From Ostrinia nubilalis (taxonomy: Eukaryota; Arthropoda; Insecta; Lepidoptera; Crambidae), in contig NC_087093.1 of NCBI RefSeq assembly GCF_963855985.1, forward strand, positions 10,609,501 to 10,673,500: DNA of 64,000 nucleotides. The letters run 5' to 3'. Made by a program: the position numbers and the translations under genes. Below, piece by piece: positions 24,719 to 37,852 of this stretch. The stretch's first letter is position 1, and each line of letters begins with the position of its first letter. The notes below the pieces were generated by a model. That model did not search any database. It was not told where the DNA came from and worked only from the letters and a program-made list of their open reading frames with translations.

Positions 24719-27700
24719 CCTGCCTCTGCCAAGGTGGCAAATCTTCTACGTCCTCCGCCAGAGGTCACCCCGATGGCACGTAAACGGTCGTAAAAAGGCA
24801 AGGTGAACTGAATTGTTAGACAAAGGCTCATCGCGTTGGACCATTGGACCAATTAGCGCGGTGGAATGTGCCGCGGGCGCTCGAGGTGTGCTCTATCAGC
24901 TCTACCGCGCTAGTGAGTGCGAGAACTCGATTCTTTCAATCGATTGGGGAAATCGTAGTCAATTAAATTGTTTTTTCTAAACACACAATGCTTACTCAAG
25001 AACTATCGCTTTATTTTTTTATTCAATTGACTCAAATGCATTTTAATTCAACATTATATTAGTTTCAGGGGAAAGAAAAATTGCTTTGCTCTCGGTCCAT
25101 CTTTTAACAAGATTTTTTAATTCCTTAGCAGTAGTTAATAAGATGGATTATAAGCTACAGATCTCCATAAACCATGTTTTTTATTTTGTTTATCACTTCA
25201 GAAATCATCTCGGGAAATGTTCATCTATACGTATAAATCTCATGGTGAGTGAGAGAGACATACATATCGAAATCGTTTTGCGGAGTCGGGCCTCGGGCAT
25301 CGATTTCTCTACATCTAGAGTAAAAAAACAGCGAACATCACTAACGTCGGTGATTGCAGGCGCGCCCGCGTTCGCTCGCGGCGTCATGCGAACGGAGCTT
25401 TTGCCCAAGATTTATTTACATCCGGATTCTAATCGTAATTGGCTAAATTTTATTAGTTTGCCGTGTCAGTAGATAGTTCCGCAACGGTCAGATTTCTTCC
25501 ACCGAAAACAATATCTACGTAAATTGGTGGGACACGAAATTTTTAAGAAAATCACGTGCTTATCACGTGTCTTTCATTTTTCATGAAATAATTTTTGAGT
25601 GATTTCCATTCTAGATTTAAACAGCATTGCATTCACTGTGTCACGACAATACTATGAATTAACGAATTTATTTTAATTCACTTTTTTGTCTATTTGTGGA
25701 CTACGAACATGTCATCGGCTCATTGCCCCTTAAAGCCATCATGTGCATGCAGTTAAAGATCCGCTCATCTACCCATCACATAACAAAACACATCCTCGCT
25801 TGGCCTACTATGCACGCTGCCAATTTGCCGTGTCAACACGTTCCACACACGTGACGTGAATCTGGTTCTGACGACAGCGTGGCGCTAAACTGACAGTTGT
25901 AATGGCACATCGTCATACCATAATCTGTGCACAGCTGCACATGTATAATAATCATAACGCTTCTTTCACACAGCTGAAACGTGTGTCTCCATAAGTGCGG
26001 AGTGCGGCCCTCTCAGCCCGATCGTCACCACGTCAACGTGTCAACACATCGGTGCTAATGACTCTGATGGTAAGTTATGCAAATTATTAGAATCCCTATC
26101 ATTTTGTCTTGAAGAGTTTGAGACAACATTCAAACTTTCTAGTTCGAATGAAGATTGTTTGCTTTAGAAGTATGCAATTCTTGCCTGTTTCGTTCCCTAG
26201 TCGTGCTCAGATGATGCGATCGCTCCGTGCGCGCGCGCCAGTGACAACGCAGCGTAGACGGTTCACCACCTCAATAATAATTATATCTGTTGCTAGGCTG
26301 AACAAGTTTTAGCGCTCACTCTAATTTTATGCTTTCTGAAGATATAGCTATAAAACTAATCGAAGAGAATTATACTTTGATCGCTTCCGTGTGTATTGGT
26401 TTAAATCCATTCTCAGATTATATCGTAATAAACAAACTGATAAATTATCTAGAGCTGTATCTTATTGGCGAATGCATAAATTGCTATATTGAAGTATTTG
26501 AGGCTTGAGATAGCCGAAACGGAAATATAACAGATTATATAAAGAAAATGATATCGATTTGACACCAAAACTGTCCTAGAACAATTTAAACCACAAACAC
26601 CGACCGGTTTCCATGGGTCCTTTTACCGACCGAGAACATTCTTGTATCTAGCTTTGAGTATGTAAGTATGTCAGAAGAATAACTTTTGACTTGATGTAAG
26701 CGACTCGTTTGGCTTGAAATGGCTGGAGTTGGGCTATAAGTGATACACGATAGAGAAGTAAGAAGTGGGTCACTTTTTTATGATGGCAGGGTTTTGTATG
26801 GAGCCTGTTCAGGTAAGGCGTTGGTCAGTTGGTGTTTTCGGTGTAGATATTATTTACGCGGCTGGCTCGGCTGATGTGGTCGGCCTTCGCTCGCCGAGAG
26901 CCAAGAGGCTTGCTGCCACTTTCACTCCGCTACTGACACACGCACGCACGAAAGCCTCATTTGGGTAGAATGGATGCGGCAACCGCGAACCACCGTCAAC
27001 TCTGCTCACCTTTACATCTTCTGTCAATAGAGACAATGTTATTTGAACCATCTTTGATAATTATGATAATTTTTAGCACCTAAATTATTATGGAAACATT
27101 TAGGTGCTAAACATCGCCTAATAGCATAAGTTCAAAGTATGCTAATAAGTAATTCGACACTTCACATAAGGTAATGATGCCTATCTACTTAAAATAATAA
27201 AATGTTATATGCTACATGTAACTTTTCTACTGCTCAGAAAAGACACAATGTTTATTTATTCTCCTCCATAAAAAATAATAATTTTATAACTGAATGGCGC
27301 GTGATGTTCATACTCTTACCAGAAAAAACTGACTTCAAAACAATATCTACATAACTTACTTTTCACTATAATTGCGTAGGTATACCAATTTTATTTTAAC
27401 TGTGATTCTTGTATCATAACTGTATGTAATAGTGTGACCATCAGAAAGGAATAACTGATGGATTTGCCTTTTACAATACATAGAAATAGAAACACGTGTT
27501 AAACAATAAACAAGTCTGTTGTTTTCGCTTATTTGAAAAAGCATTGATAAGCTAATGCTATATTTGCATTAATGATTACAAGACATGTGCTAATTGTTAT
27601 CACATATTTAATGTTTTCTGTTGCTAATTGGGCATTCAATGGACTATTTTTGTTTTTGTTATGGACAAGGACGATATTATGTACCTACAGTATAACATCA

Positions 27701-28862
27701 GCCAATACCATACAGTCTGAGGAAGTTGGACAGTTTTTTGGAATAAAAAATAACTTGAATCCAGTAGAACCAACCTCTATACAGAGGTAAGTTTTTATAA
27801 AATTTAAATTTTGTATGAAATCTACCTAAAACAGTCAAATTCTTTGTAGCCTGTTTGCAAAAAAAGGAAGAACGTTATTTGAAAATAATTTAACATGAAT
27901 CAAAGAATTTTCGCAGTCGAACGTCTGAATTAGACTAACTTGCAATGCTTGTTTTTTCTGCAAAATCTACCCGAGCACGAGGCAACCTCGATATGATTTC
28001 CAATTAATATTTAGCGTGTCAAATTATGTAATAACGTTGACAAGATGTCGATGTGTTTCTTAATAAAAAATAGTTGGTTCGCTTAATGGAGGGTCGTCAT
28101 TTCGTCGGCTGTCAGAGCAGAGCATGAGCGCACATAGAGCGTGTTTGGAAACCGGTGTTGCGCAATAAGGTCGGCGCCAAGGACGTGGGTTCGTTGTCAG
28201 AAATAAATAGCTGTTTGTATGTCTAGCGTACGCTTGTAGCAACCACCCGGGCCCCTCCCTGGCATAAAAGTTTTTGCACCTCGCTTGTTTTTCGTCTGGT
28301 GCTTTTATCGCACTGAAAAGCTTTGATTCGCATGACTAACACGTGTGTTAGATCTAACATAGACTGTATTTTTCAGTAACAGCAATTCCGCAAGACTGGA
28401 CGAAAAATGTATTTATTTATTTAACTTTAAAAACAAACTTCTGTAGTAAAGTCGCTTTGATAATTCCCCAAGTTACGTATAAATAGCAAATGGATGCGAA
28501 TCAAATTCTATAACGAATGCTTAATTGCCTAGAAAAACTTAGTAATTTAATTAATTTCTTCGTTACTCTATATTTCTAAAAACAATTGGATTTCCCACTA
28601 AAGCTGTTTCCGTGTTTTAGAATGCATGGAACACATCACTCATAGTGATGTATTGGCATGAGCGACTGCGACAACTAAGCCCAAAAATACTTATTAAACT
28701 TAGATACCAATGCATTTCATGCTATTCACAAAGTGTAATGTTTGATTGCTGAACCGTTTGTTATAGCGACAGTTTAAATAAATTACAGGTTTTCAGTGGT
28801 CATCGGTTTATTCCAATAGTTTTCAAATATTAAAAATTTTATTCCATTTTTTGCCCTGAAAT
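24719..28862. other. Intergenic DNA, no gene recognised
   Basis: No domain-bearing frame was found. GC-balanced patches at about 24830-24930, 25290-25470, 26200-26270 and 26860-27000 could be regulatory. The 128-codon open frame at 25086-25472 overlaps such a patch and resembles no family I know. A short hairpin (12-bp arms, TTAGCACCTAAA and its complement) sits at about 27073-27112. Confidence 0.4.
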
Positions 28863-28955
28863 TGTGATAGGGTTAATACTGGGGCGTGTAAAAGTGCTTT
28901 ATTAAAAAAGCCTACTTGCATAAATAAATGAGTTTTATTCAATAAAATAACTTAC
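28863..28955 (+). repeat. Short retroposon-like repeat, copy 1
   Basis: GGTTAATACTGGGGCGTGTAAAAG followed by GCCTACTTGCATAAATAAATGAGTTTTA also occurs at 40955-41042 with few differences; the two segments are given here only as landmarks beginning GGTTAATACTGG and ending AATGAGTTTTA. The ATAAATAAATGAGTTTTA tail fits a SINE or LINE 3' end. Confidence 0.6.
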
Positions 28956-29319
28956 TGAAAAATACACTTTGTCCAAGTCTGTCAAGAAAATTTCCATCGA
29001 ATAAAAATTAAAGTCTTCGCACACACAAAATTTGCTTTGATTCAGAAACATTATAAATATCGATAGTTTTTGATGTAACACATTCCGGATTTATTCTATC
29101 TGCAAATGTTATTGTAAACAATTGTATGGAAACAATAAACATGCATTTCTTGCAAAGTTTTCGTTGTTTACTCGCCGGATTTTTCCGTGATAGTATCCAA
29201 CTGTGAGATAAATGCGTTGTAATCAAGTTTTTGCAGAAAGCTGCGTGTCATTGAAAAGTTAAGGTGTTACGTGCTATGTACTTATTTGTGGCACGGGCAC
29301 GAGTATGGCAATACAAGAA

Positions 29320-29480
29320 TGCCACTCCCATTCTTCCAATGGATGTAAAGGGCGGCGACAAATAGGCGAACATCAGGTCACCCAGGTCAGGGTAGGGAGT
29401 GCACCCCAGCCCGTCTAGCCAGCGTGGAGAGTGTACCCCAGCCCGTCTGGCCAGCGAGGGGAGTGTAGACCAACCAAATC
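29320..29480 (+). repeat. Retroelement-like fragment with a duplicated unit of about 32 bp
   Basis: It contains CCAATGGATGTAAAGGGCGG and AACATCAGGTCACCCAGG, phrases common in lepidopteran retroposons. These are followed by two tandem units with the core CCCAGCCCGTCT.GCCAGCG at about 29404-29425 and 29437-29458. No coding capacity was confirmed. Confidence 0.5.
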
Positions 29481-29717
29481 CTCCAGTTGTCAAGTTTCTA
29501 AATTAGAGAGTCGTGCTTCTGCAGTGTAGGCCTGACCTGACGATATGGATATTAAAAAAATATATAAATAGCAGGATTACTCCTACATAGATCCACATGA
29601 CTACATCCTACACTACTTGAATAGGTACCTAGGCATTATAGGTACCTACTGTGTCAGTAAAGTGTTTTCACATGGTTAAGATGCGGGTATGCCGATAGTA
29701 AGCTCTTTTTCATTAGG

Positions 29718-30191
29718 TACAGTCGCGGAATGAAAAGGTTCGTCACCTTAGTGTCGGTTTTCGCTTGCACTAGGTACTGTAAGAATCAAACCTGCCAACA
29801 TAACAGTGCAAGAAACAGTGCTGCTAACATTAAAATAAATATGACGTTTGCTAACGATTAAGGTTTTGCTTGTTTATTTTTCTATCCCATCAGTGCAATG
29901 CAATGATGACATTGACCAATTGACAATAGTTTTTTTTATTTAATAGAAATAATAATGGCAGGTTGAACCAACAAGAAGGTTTTAGTTTACAATCATAATA
30001 ATCTTCTTGACAAGATAAATCGTCAAACAACTTTGATCTGAATAATTTTGAACTTTACTGACGAACAGTTAAAGATTATTTTCTCTAACTCGAGATTATT
30101 CTGTAACATAGTTTCAAAAGGTAACATGTGCTCGCGATTCGTTGAAGGAATCAATTTGAAAACTGACGAACCTTTTCATTCTGTGACTGTA
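29718..30191. mobile_element. MITE with 28-bp terminal inverted repeats
   Basis: The left end at 29718-29745 begins TACAGTCGCGG and runs into GAATGAAAAGGTTCGTCA. The right end at 30164-30191 is its reverse complement with two mismatches. The 474-bp element has no transposase frame. TA at the termini is compatible with a TA target site. Confidence 0.75.
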
Positions 30192-31772
30192 CATTTATGA
30201 CCACTAAATAATTTAATGTACCTTATATCAAACCACTAATTTATAAATTCAACAGTCACTTATTATGTTTCAATCTATGCTTAAGTGTAGTACATAATTA
30301 CTTTACCACGGGAGAAAATGAGGTCGGATTTTCTTTCAAAAAGTCAAAGGACCTTAACGTATGTGTAATACTTTAGTAGCACTTAACATTCGATCCAAGT
30401 AACCAAACGTATTCAGATTTACTAACGATATAAATATAACTGTAATTGCAGAGAGAATGCGAAATACAAGTATAGTAGTGGTAAGTGCTGTCCAGTCGGG
30501 ATATGTGCCAACTTGTTTGAATGCAGTCGCCATTTTGAGTCCTACTTCTTCAAATGTTAGCAATATCATCTTTCCTTCTTTGCTTGTGAAACTATACTTA
30601 TTACTTTGGGTGTAATAAACACATAAGTTCCGATTAGGTTTTAGTTAAAATTAGAGGACTGGGAATAGAATATGTAAGTACTTATCCCTAGAGATGAAAC
30701 GTAAATGTTTGACAAACAAATAAAATTTTCATTTAGATGTGTTTCAGAAAAAATAGCAACTTCTTTTCATTATTCACTAAACTACTTAATTAGATTTAAA
30801 CCTGAAAATACCCACACCTATTGATATAGATATCTATATTGTAATTGTATAACCCACATCATGGAAAATTTTTAATGGTTGAATTTGATATTGCTTTAAA
30901 TGCATCGTAAAATTTAAAATAACAGCCATATCGCCGACGAAACATGCGTAAAACTTCTCATCTTGATTGGATATTTTGCTGTTATGTTTATCATTAAAGT
31001 TGTAATTAAACCGTTTATGTCATTCTTTAGCGGTTTTCATGCGAAAGTTTTGAATTTAATTTACAATTTCAACGTGATAAGCACACTTTTGGGAATATTG
31101 TTTGGAAGGGTCATCTTGTGTCATTTAGGACTTTTTTACCAGTTATTGATTTGTATGAGAGCTTAAAAGCTTTGTTTGAGTTCAAGTGACATATTCGTTA
31201 TTTTAATAAACAACGACAAGCTACGCTTAGCTTGAAACAAACCATTACTTAGGTCTTAGATATAATTGGTGTGATAGTTTGAACAATTTATTATTACTGT
31301 ATTACTGTTTCTGCCACGTCCGAATTGGGGTCACATTGTTGCCTCTCACCCGGTTTCATGCGTATTTTCCAGTACATTGCGTCTGATACTGGACTATAAC
31401 GCCATTTATGACGATGAAAAACCGCAGATGACAATGTAACGATGCCCTTACAGAGAAAGTCGATTGTGATTGAGCTCGCGCAGACGAGGCGGCGAAACGT
31501 GCGAGTTCCGTAGCACGCGACTTTAATATTCCCCGTGTTATCACACGTTTTTGAACCTTGATCTGATAAAGCAAAGGTCGCATTTGGTGTGTTAAATGCA
31601 GTATCAGATGCGTAGCAGGCCTCGAATTGGAAACGCAAACAATGCGCCCGGAAAAGCAGCGCGATAATTTGTTCGCACCCGAGATGTTTATTCCTCTAGC
31701 GGCAAGATCATTTCCATCTTCTAGAATTCCACATGTTTGTACGGTTTTGAACGTGTCTGGTCATAATTTTTA
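30192..31772. other. Intergenic, no gene recognised
   Basis: AT-rich DNA. The minus-strand frame at 31294-31638 (114 codons) lies in a less AT-rich patch and has no domain or splice signal that supports it. Confidence 0.45.
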
Positions 31773-32050
31773 TACAGGGTGTTTTTTTAAAGGTTGGTGC
31801 GAGGTGATAGGCAAGTTGACTAAGGTATGATTAGACAAATATACCTATTAATCAAAGTCTAGTTTTGGAGTTATAACCATTCAAAGGATTAGAATTTCAT
31901 GACTAAGGGAAAAAATTAAATTAGAATCAATAGTAAATCAAAAAATAAACAAACAAACCGAGAAAAAGTTATAATAACAAAAGTACCTTAGTTACAAAAT
32001 CTTAAGTCTTTTGACAATTACAACTCGCCGTTTGCCCAAAACACCCTGTC
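31773..32050. mobile_element. MITE with CAGGGTGTTTT termini
   Basis: TACAGGGTGTTTT at the left is matched by AAAACACCCTG at the right (ending 32048). The interior of about 270 bp is AT-rich and non-coding. The ends resemble those of the foldbacks at 17335 and 46457, but the interior differs. Confidence 0.6.
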
Positions 32051-35000
32051 GTATATTCAATCAGTTAACTTGAAGTCACCGAGTATTGTCAAAGCCACTA
32101 ATAATTTATAAATAAATCGTATGGATTCAGAGCAAGATCATGGCTTATAAGAATTTATCGAGCAATAACTACCGACTCTACATTTTAGATAACGTCGTTT
32201 TGACTAACTTGAATCGTTTAAATTTAATTAAAAGTACCGACTCCAAAGGTTAAATAAAATATAGATCCGAACAGTATTGAAACCTGACAATTAATTAATT
32301 CATTTGGTATCTAAATAATGATTTTACCTTTAAGGTACAAAATGTAACTGTCAATCTGTTCGAGATAAGTATTTTCAAACGCTGCATTTAAATTATATTT
32401 AGACCTAAGTTCAATAGGAGAACAAGTTGTCTTGTCAATGCTGTCAAATTAATTTCAAAGCTCAATTTCAGTATAATTAACGTTTCAACTCGCTTTATAT
32501 TCTCGCCCTACGGGTACCAAGTCGAGATATTCGTACCGGCTAAATAAATGACAAATTCCAATGAGATAGCTCAAAATTTATCGCTTACGCTTGTAACTGT
32601 TTATGCTTAATTATTTAATATAACAGTTAAGATGAAATTACCGGTTGATATAAATAAATAATGTAGCATGTGACGGTATTAGTGGTGTGTGTACACCAAG
32701 ACTTGGCGGCGCGGGGCATCGACCGCGCGCCTGTCTCAAATATTCCAAGCATGCACAAATTAAACTGGTTTTTTTCTTCATATCACTTTATTACTTTTGC
32801 ATAAAAACATTGTTGTCTAAACACCCCGCCTCGCTAGCCGGCCCTGTGTTATGGCAGACCATTTCAATTTGCGTACAGGATGTAATGTGCTATTAGTAGT
32901 GTTCCTTGTAGGTACCTTGATTTTCTTGAAAACTTTAATAAGGTTCATCAGCTGCTTACATTGTTTTCGTATCAGCTTGAATACAACAAGTATAATAGAA
33001 AACCCTGGTATGTTTTTCAGGGCAAGTGCTCCAACAGTAAATTATACCAAAGTAATAGGTTGTTTGAAAACAGTATAATGTAGGGTTTATTTTTGTACTA
33101 GACATAGGTCACACTTCTGTAGATCTTAATTACAGTGTAATAGTAGTTAAGATGAAAAGACGGATGTGTGACTATGTGTATTGATTATACAGGCGAGCTT
33201 AAAGAAAGTTAAAGCACATTATCAAGAAATAGGCATATCTTAAGTACCGCACATTATATCAGAGGCTGGAATCACTTACACAAACAATCTCTTCCCACCT
33301 GAGACTGAAAACTCGATCCGATTCATTCGCAACTTTTTGTCTCAAGGGAATGCGAGTCGTCAGACTTTGGTCTGGTCCGAGCACCGCGCGGGGGGCCCAC
33401 CGAGCCCTTTTGTTTTTATACCCGTGCAAGAATGCAAAACAATTATAATTCCCTCAGGGATAAGTCGCCGCTCCTTGGGAACCGAGCGCGAGTAATCGCG
33501 AACGATTCGCGTATCTTCTTGTATCTCATTCGACTTGCGGTTTTAAAAATACAACCCCTTAATTGGATTACAGTGCACCACTTCGGGACCCGCTAAGGGC
33601 CTGCTGATGAGACGTAATAAGCTGGCGTTAGATAAACAGGGAGTGGTCTATGCGGGAGGCTCGTGAGAGGCGAGGCGGGCGGTCACTCACAGGCACCGAC
33701 TCCGGCCAATCCATTTACGTTAATTACGCCGAGATGGGGATAAATCGGCGTCCAGCCGTCCACCGCCGAGTTACGACCGAGCCGACTATAAAATAAATTA
33801 TACCCACTTCGTTCGCCTCCACTCAGTTTTTTGTTGCCGTCCACGGCGAGCGGAGAAAAAAAAACAAAGGCAAAATCTCGAGAGGACGAAATACGAGGCA
33901 AAGACAAAGCTTGAATTTATCTACTGATAATATAGACGTAGGGCGGGCGCGGCAGACGCGCGGCTGCCGGGTGGCCGGCCAAATTATACAGGCGGGCATT
34001 CCTGTGCCGGCAAAAACATGATATATAGTCGCCTTATGACGAAATATTTGAAATTTGGAGACCTGCCACACTTTAAATGGAATTTACTTTGAATATTATC
34101 TCTGACATTCTTTATCGACGACTTTATAGCTTTTTGCGTTATGTAGGTATTCGGTCCGAAGACGACTTAAAGGTATAGGCAGATTGATTTAGATTTATTA
34201 TGTTGTTTCACAGGATCGTAATTCTTAAAATTTCAAATCAAGACAAGTATACAAAATGAGAACTGTGTAACCATGTGACGCAAAATAACTCGTTTTTAAG
34301 TTCGAACCTAAGAAAAAATTCTTTATCATACGTTAAGGCAAGTCAAATCTATTAAAGAACTAAGGACACCTAGTTGAAATGGGGGTAGACTAGACATAAA
34401 AGATGGGCATTGGGCACTAATGGTTGTGGTACCGGACCTCATACTTTTAAGAAATCTCTGAGGAGCTAGGTAGAGCTTTTGCCTAGCAGTGTGGTCATGT
34501 AAGTATACATACATAAACTTCTAGTATGGGAATGTAGCTTCCGCACTGTCCATATCCCAGATAACTCTCTACTTAATTATTATGACTGGGGAATAACGAG
34601 AACAATACAAATGGGAAAAGAAGTAAAAAGTTAATGTTGTTCGAGTCAAAGAAAATGAAAAAGCTTAATATCCACTTTTAAACCGATTTTACTGAAAAAA
34701 GATTTTGTTTCATCAGTTTTCCAAATGATCAAAAAGCTCAAAAATATCAGTATAAGTACTGTTTACTGTACTTAGCCATAATAGAGACGATCGAGATTCT
34801 AGCGCTCGTATTCACAAACATTACTATGAGGTCTCACAGCGCGTGGACGCACAGGGTGACACACAAACCAATCACAGAGCTCTGTTCAATGCTGTGCGTT
34901 TGATTTGCTGCTTCACTTAAGCAAGCATCGTTTGTGAAAACGGCTGATATAATTTACAGAATATTTTTATTTTCATAACCAACCATAATTCAATTGGCAT

Positions 35001-37712
35001 TTTTCTAAAACTACACTTCCATAGCACTCATCAATTAAGAGATTATTATTATTATCATAATACTAGAGAAAAAAAATAATAATGAAACTGTTTCTTCGCT
35101 TATGATGAGGTGTATGTAATAGATACTTTACATAATGTGTTATGATTGCTTGTATGTTGAAGGTTCATTACCTATTTAAAAAATAATTGATTAAATATTG
35201 TAGGATATGAACACAACTAAAGCTTCGTAAGTGCCAGCCACTAAGATAGGCTTTTGTCATAAACCCCAATCCCACCAATAACATTTTCTTGTCAAAGGTT
35301 GCCATGAAGAGACCATATGGCTTTCAAAAAGTCATCAAATCTCATGTAGAGTCAAGCTTCTAACAATACACGCCTTGCTCTATACACCCTAACTTTACAA
35401 ACTCTACATTTTAATAAGAAATGTGTGACGTGGTCGTTTTTCTGCACCTCTATTGCCGACTACGCTCTATTCACTGAAGGCTAAGACACATTTTCCGAAA
35501 AGAAACATGATTCCCTCCATGGAGGGCACGGCTGATGTATTTGGCAGTTCCTGTCTGACACGCGGGTTGTGTCGTCTGATGTCAATTGTTCAATCTACAA
35601 CCTACAAGACAGAAAAAAGCTGTATTTTGTAGTTTTTTCTATCAACATAAAGCTTCCAAAGATACTAGATACTAATTTTAAAAACAATCATCAACACACG
35701 AGCTTTTTGGTTAAGTTTATTAACGTATACATGCCTTAATCAATTAGGCTCTCAGCTTCCTGCCATGTACACCAGTACGGTAGATGTCAACCGTTTATTC
35801 AGTGCATATACATTTTTATAAAACCCTTGGAATGTTAATGATGCCATGTAGTTAGGCACTTAATGGCAGATCAACATCGCTAAAGTGACATCTCGTCATC
35901 CCGCCGTCTCACTTAAAATATTTCATACTGGAATTTTCAATTATTTATTCATGCATGAAGTGTTGGGGACAATTAAAATTCCCTGAATTATACATTTCTG
36001 TTAAAACTCAGACCGGCCGAATATTATTGAATGTAATTAAAATATTATCTCGTCTGCATCAAGACAATAATATTTATTTCAATGATCATTGTGAAGTAGG
36101 TAAGTCAAATTCAAATTTTCAGGACACTTATACACGTCCCAATATACCTTGCCTACTACCACTTCGAGACAGTGCATACGCCCACAATGATTATTTCGCA
36201 TCATGTTACGTAAATGTATTGAGCTATAGTTTGAATTGCTATATTTATTATTTTTAAAATACGATTTGCAAGAGGGTGCAATGACATTTGGAAATAGGTA
36301 TGTACCTTTCAAGACAATACCTACTTCACATAATGATCTATTGTCTTTTATTATGAGCTTTTATTTAACCTTAGCAGTCTTTTGTCCCAGGCACGTTTTG
36401 ATTAACATGCGAATTGAAAGTCCAATTTAAAAGTAAGTTTAAAAATATGTTTCCTGAAAGTCCTGAAATTAACCCACTTCGTATACTCGATTGAGCTGAA
36501 AATATACTTACATAGATGAGATGCATGTCCATGAAATATTGTGGTGTATGAGCTGGTCTGATGATGAAGCTAAATCTAAGTAACCAATAGAATTTATTTT
36601 TAAATCTACTTATTTGTCTGCAGAGCGGTGGTAAATTCAGGCCTACCTTCAGACAATCGAGTTTTAATGAAAAATAGTATTTGTAAGAACCTACTTTCCT
36701 AAAATAAAACTAATGCCAATTGCCAGCCTTTGTCAGTAAGAATTCAAATATTTAATAGAGCAAGGTTTACTAGGTATAAATTAACAACTTTGACTTAGTT
36801 TATTAATTATTATGGATTTTAATTATGTTCTCTATTTTTTACAGTTAGACGTAACGTATCCCTTTATTGATCCGAAACAGTGGCAGAGTTTTACAAAAGT
36901 TAATTTAGTGTTAAAGTAATCAAAAGTTAACGTGTAAAACAGAAAAGAAATAAATTAAGTGCTCCTTTGAATATTTTTCATACACATATGAAAAATGTTC
37001 TCTGCAATTCATGAAAAGGAGCAAAGCTTGTGTTCTCACAAGTTTACTACTTCAAATCTTTAACCATCTCTTTAGGCAAAACAAAATGGATATTGCTTTC
37101 GCATAATTATGCTCATGTGTTTCCCTACGCTTCCATTATTTATCAAGGCTGCTTCTATAAATAGGTGCTAGAAACACACTATATGTTTGGTCTGTTCAAT
37201 TTGTATCTGTTCACAAAACAATACATCAACAGTCGGCCTTTTAAACATATTCGGTGATTAGGCGCCTAGCAACGGGCCTGATGTTTAGCCTGGAGTATTT
37301 TATGGCTCATTCATTCTGTTCAGTTACCGCCGACCTTACCCAAGGTTAGCTAACACGGTGACCCCGCTACACAACTAATGCACACGATATTTTGACTGGA
37401 AAGTATCCGGCAGGTTGAACGATAAGAATTTGTAGGCCTTTGCGGTTTGCAATGTTCATTAAGTAGGGTTTAATGACTTAGTAGCCTATTGTAGTCTAGG
37501 ATCTGTGACTACAGATGATTAACTATGATCTACTAAAGAATGAATTTGATTTTGCTTGTCTGCACAAAATATTGAATAGCTGAATAATGAAATTATAAAA
37601 GTACCTACTTTAAATGAATATAATATAGAATATTCCAATAAATGAGTAACTTACATGTCTGTGTTGTAAGGTGTTAAAGTAAAAGATGAAACTTCAATTA
37701 AAAATTATATGA
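32051..37712. other. Intergenic DNA immediately 3' of dpp, candidate enhancer block
   Basis: No gene is recognised. The block at about 33290-33850 is GC-balanced, free of known repeats and rich in homeodomain-like cores (CTTAATTGGATTACAG at about 33558, CGTTAATTACG at about 33718), so it is the most enhancer-like stretch of the window. A GC-rich patch follows to about 34000. The open frames at 33683-34071 fall in this block and are not protein-like. The rest is AT-rich background. Confidence 0.4.
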
Positions 37713-37718
37713 TTTATT
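37713..37718 (-). terminator. Probable poly(A) signal of dpp
   Basis: The minus strand reads AATAAA here, 135 bases past the dpp stop codon. It is the first canonical signal after the coding sequence, so a short 3' UTR is predicted. A distal signal further left is possible. Confidence 0.5.
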
Positions 37719-37852
37719 ATATCTTCGTTTTAATAAAATAATAATTACACGAATATATACACAAATAGATATGTACAATTTTCGAGGCCGCCACTATATG
37801 TACACTGGGTCCACGAGTTTATCACTAGGTCCGCACCGGGAGGGCGCCTTCG

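Noticed and set aside
25086..25472. 128-codon plus-strand frame
   Set aside because: No domain and no supporting start context. It overlaps a GC-balanced island that also opens a minus-strand frame.
31294..31638. 114-codon minus-strand frame with overlapping alternative frame
   Set aside because: No recognisable domain. A second frame of 75 codons in the same place suggests chance in a less AT-rich patch.
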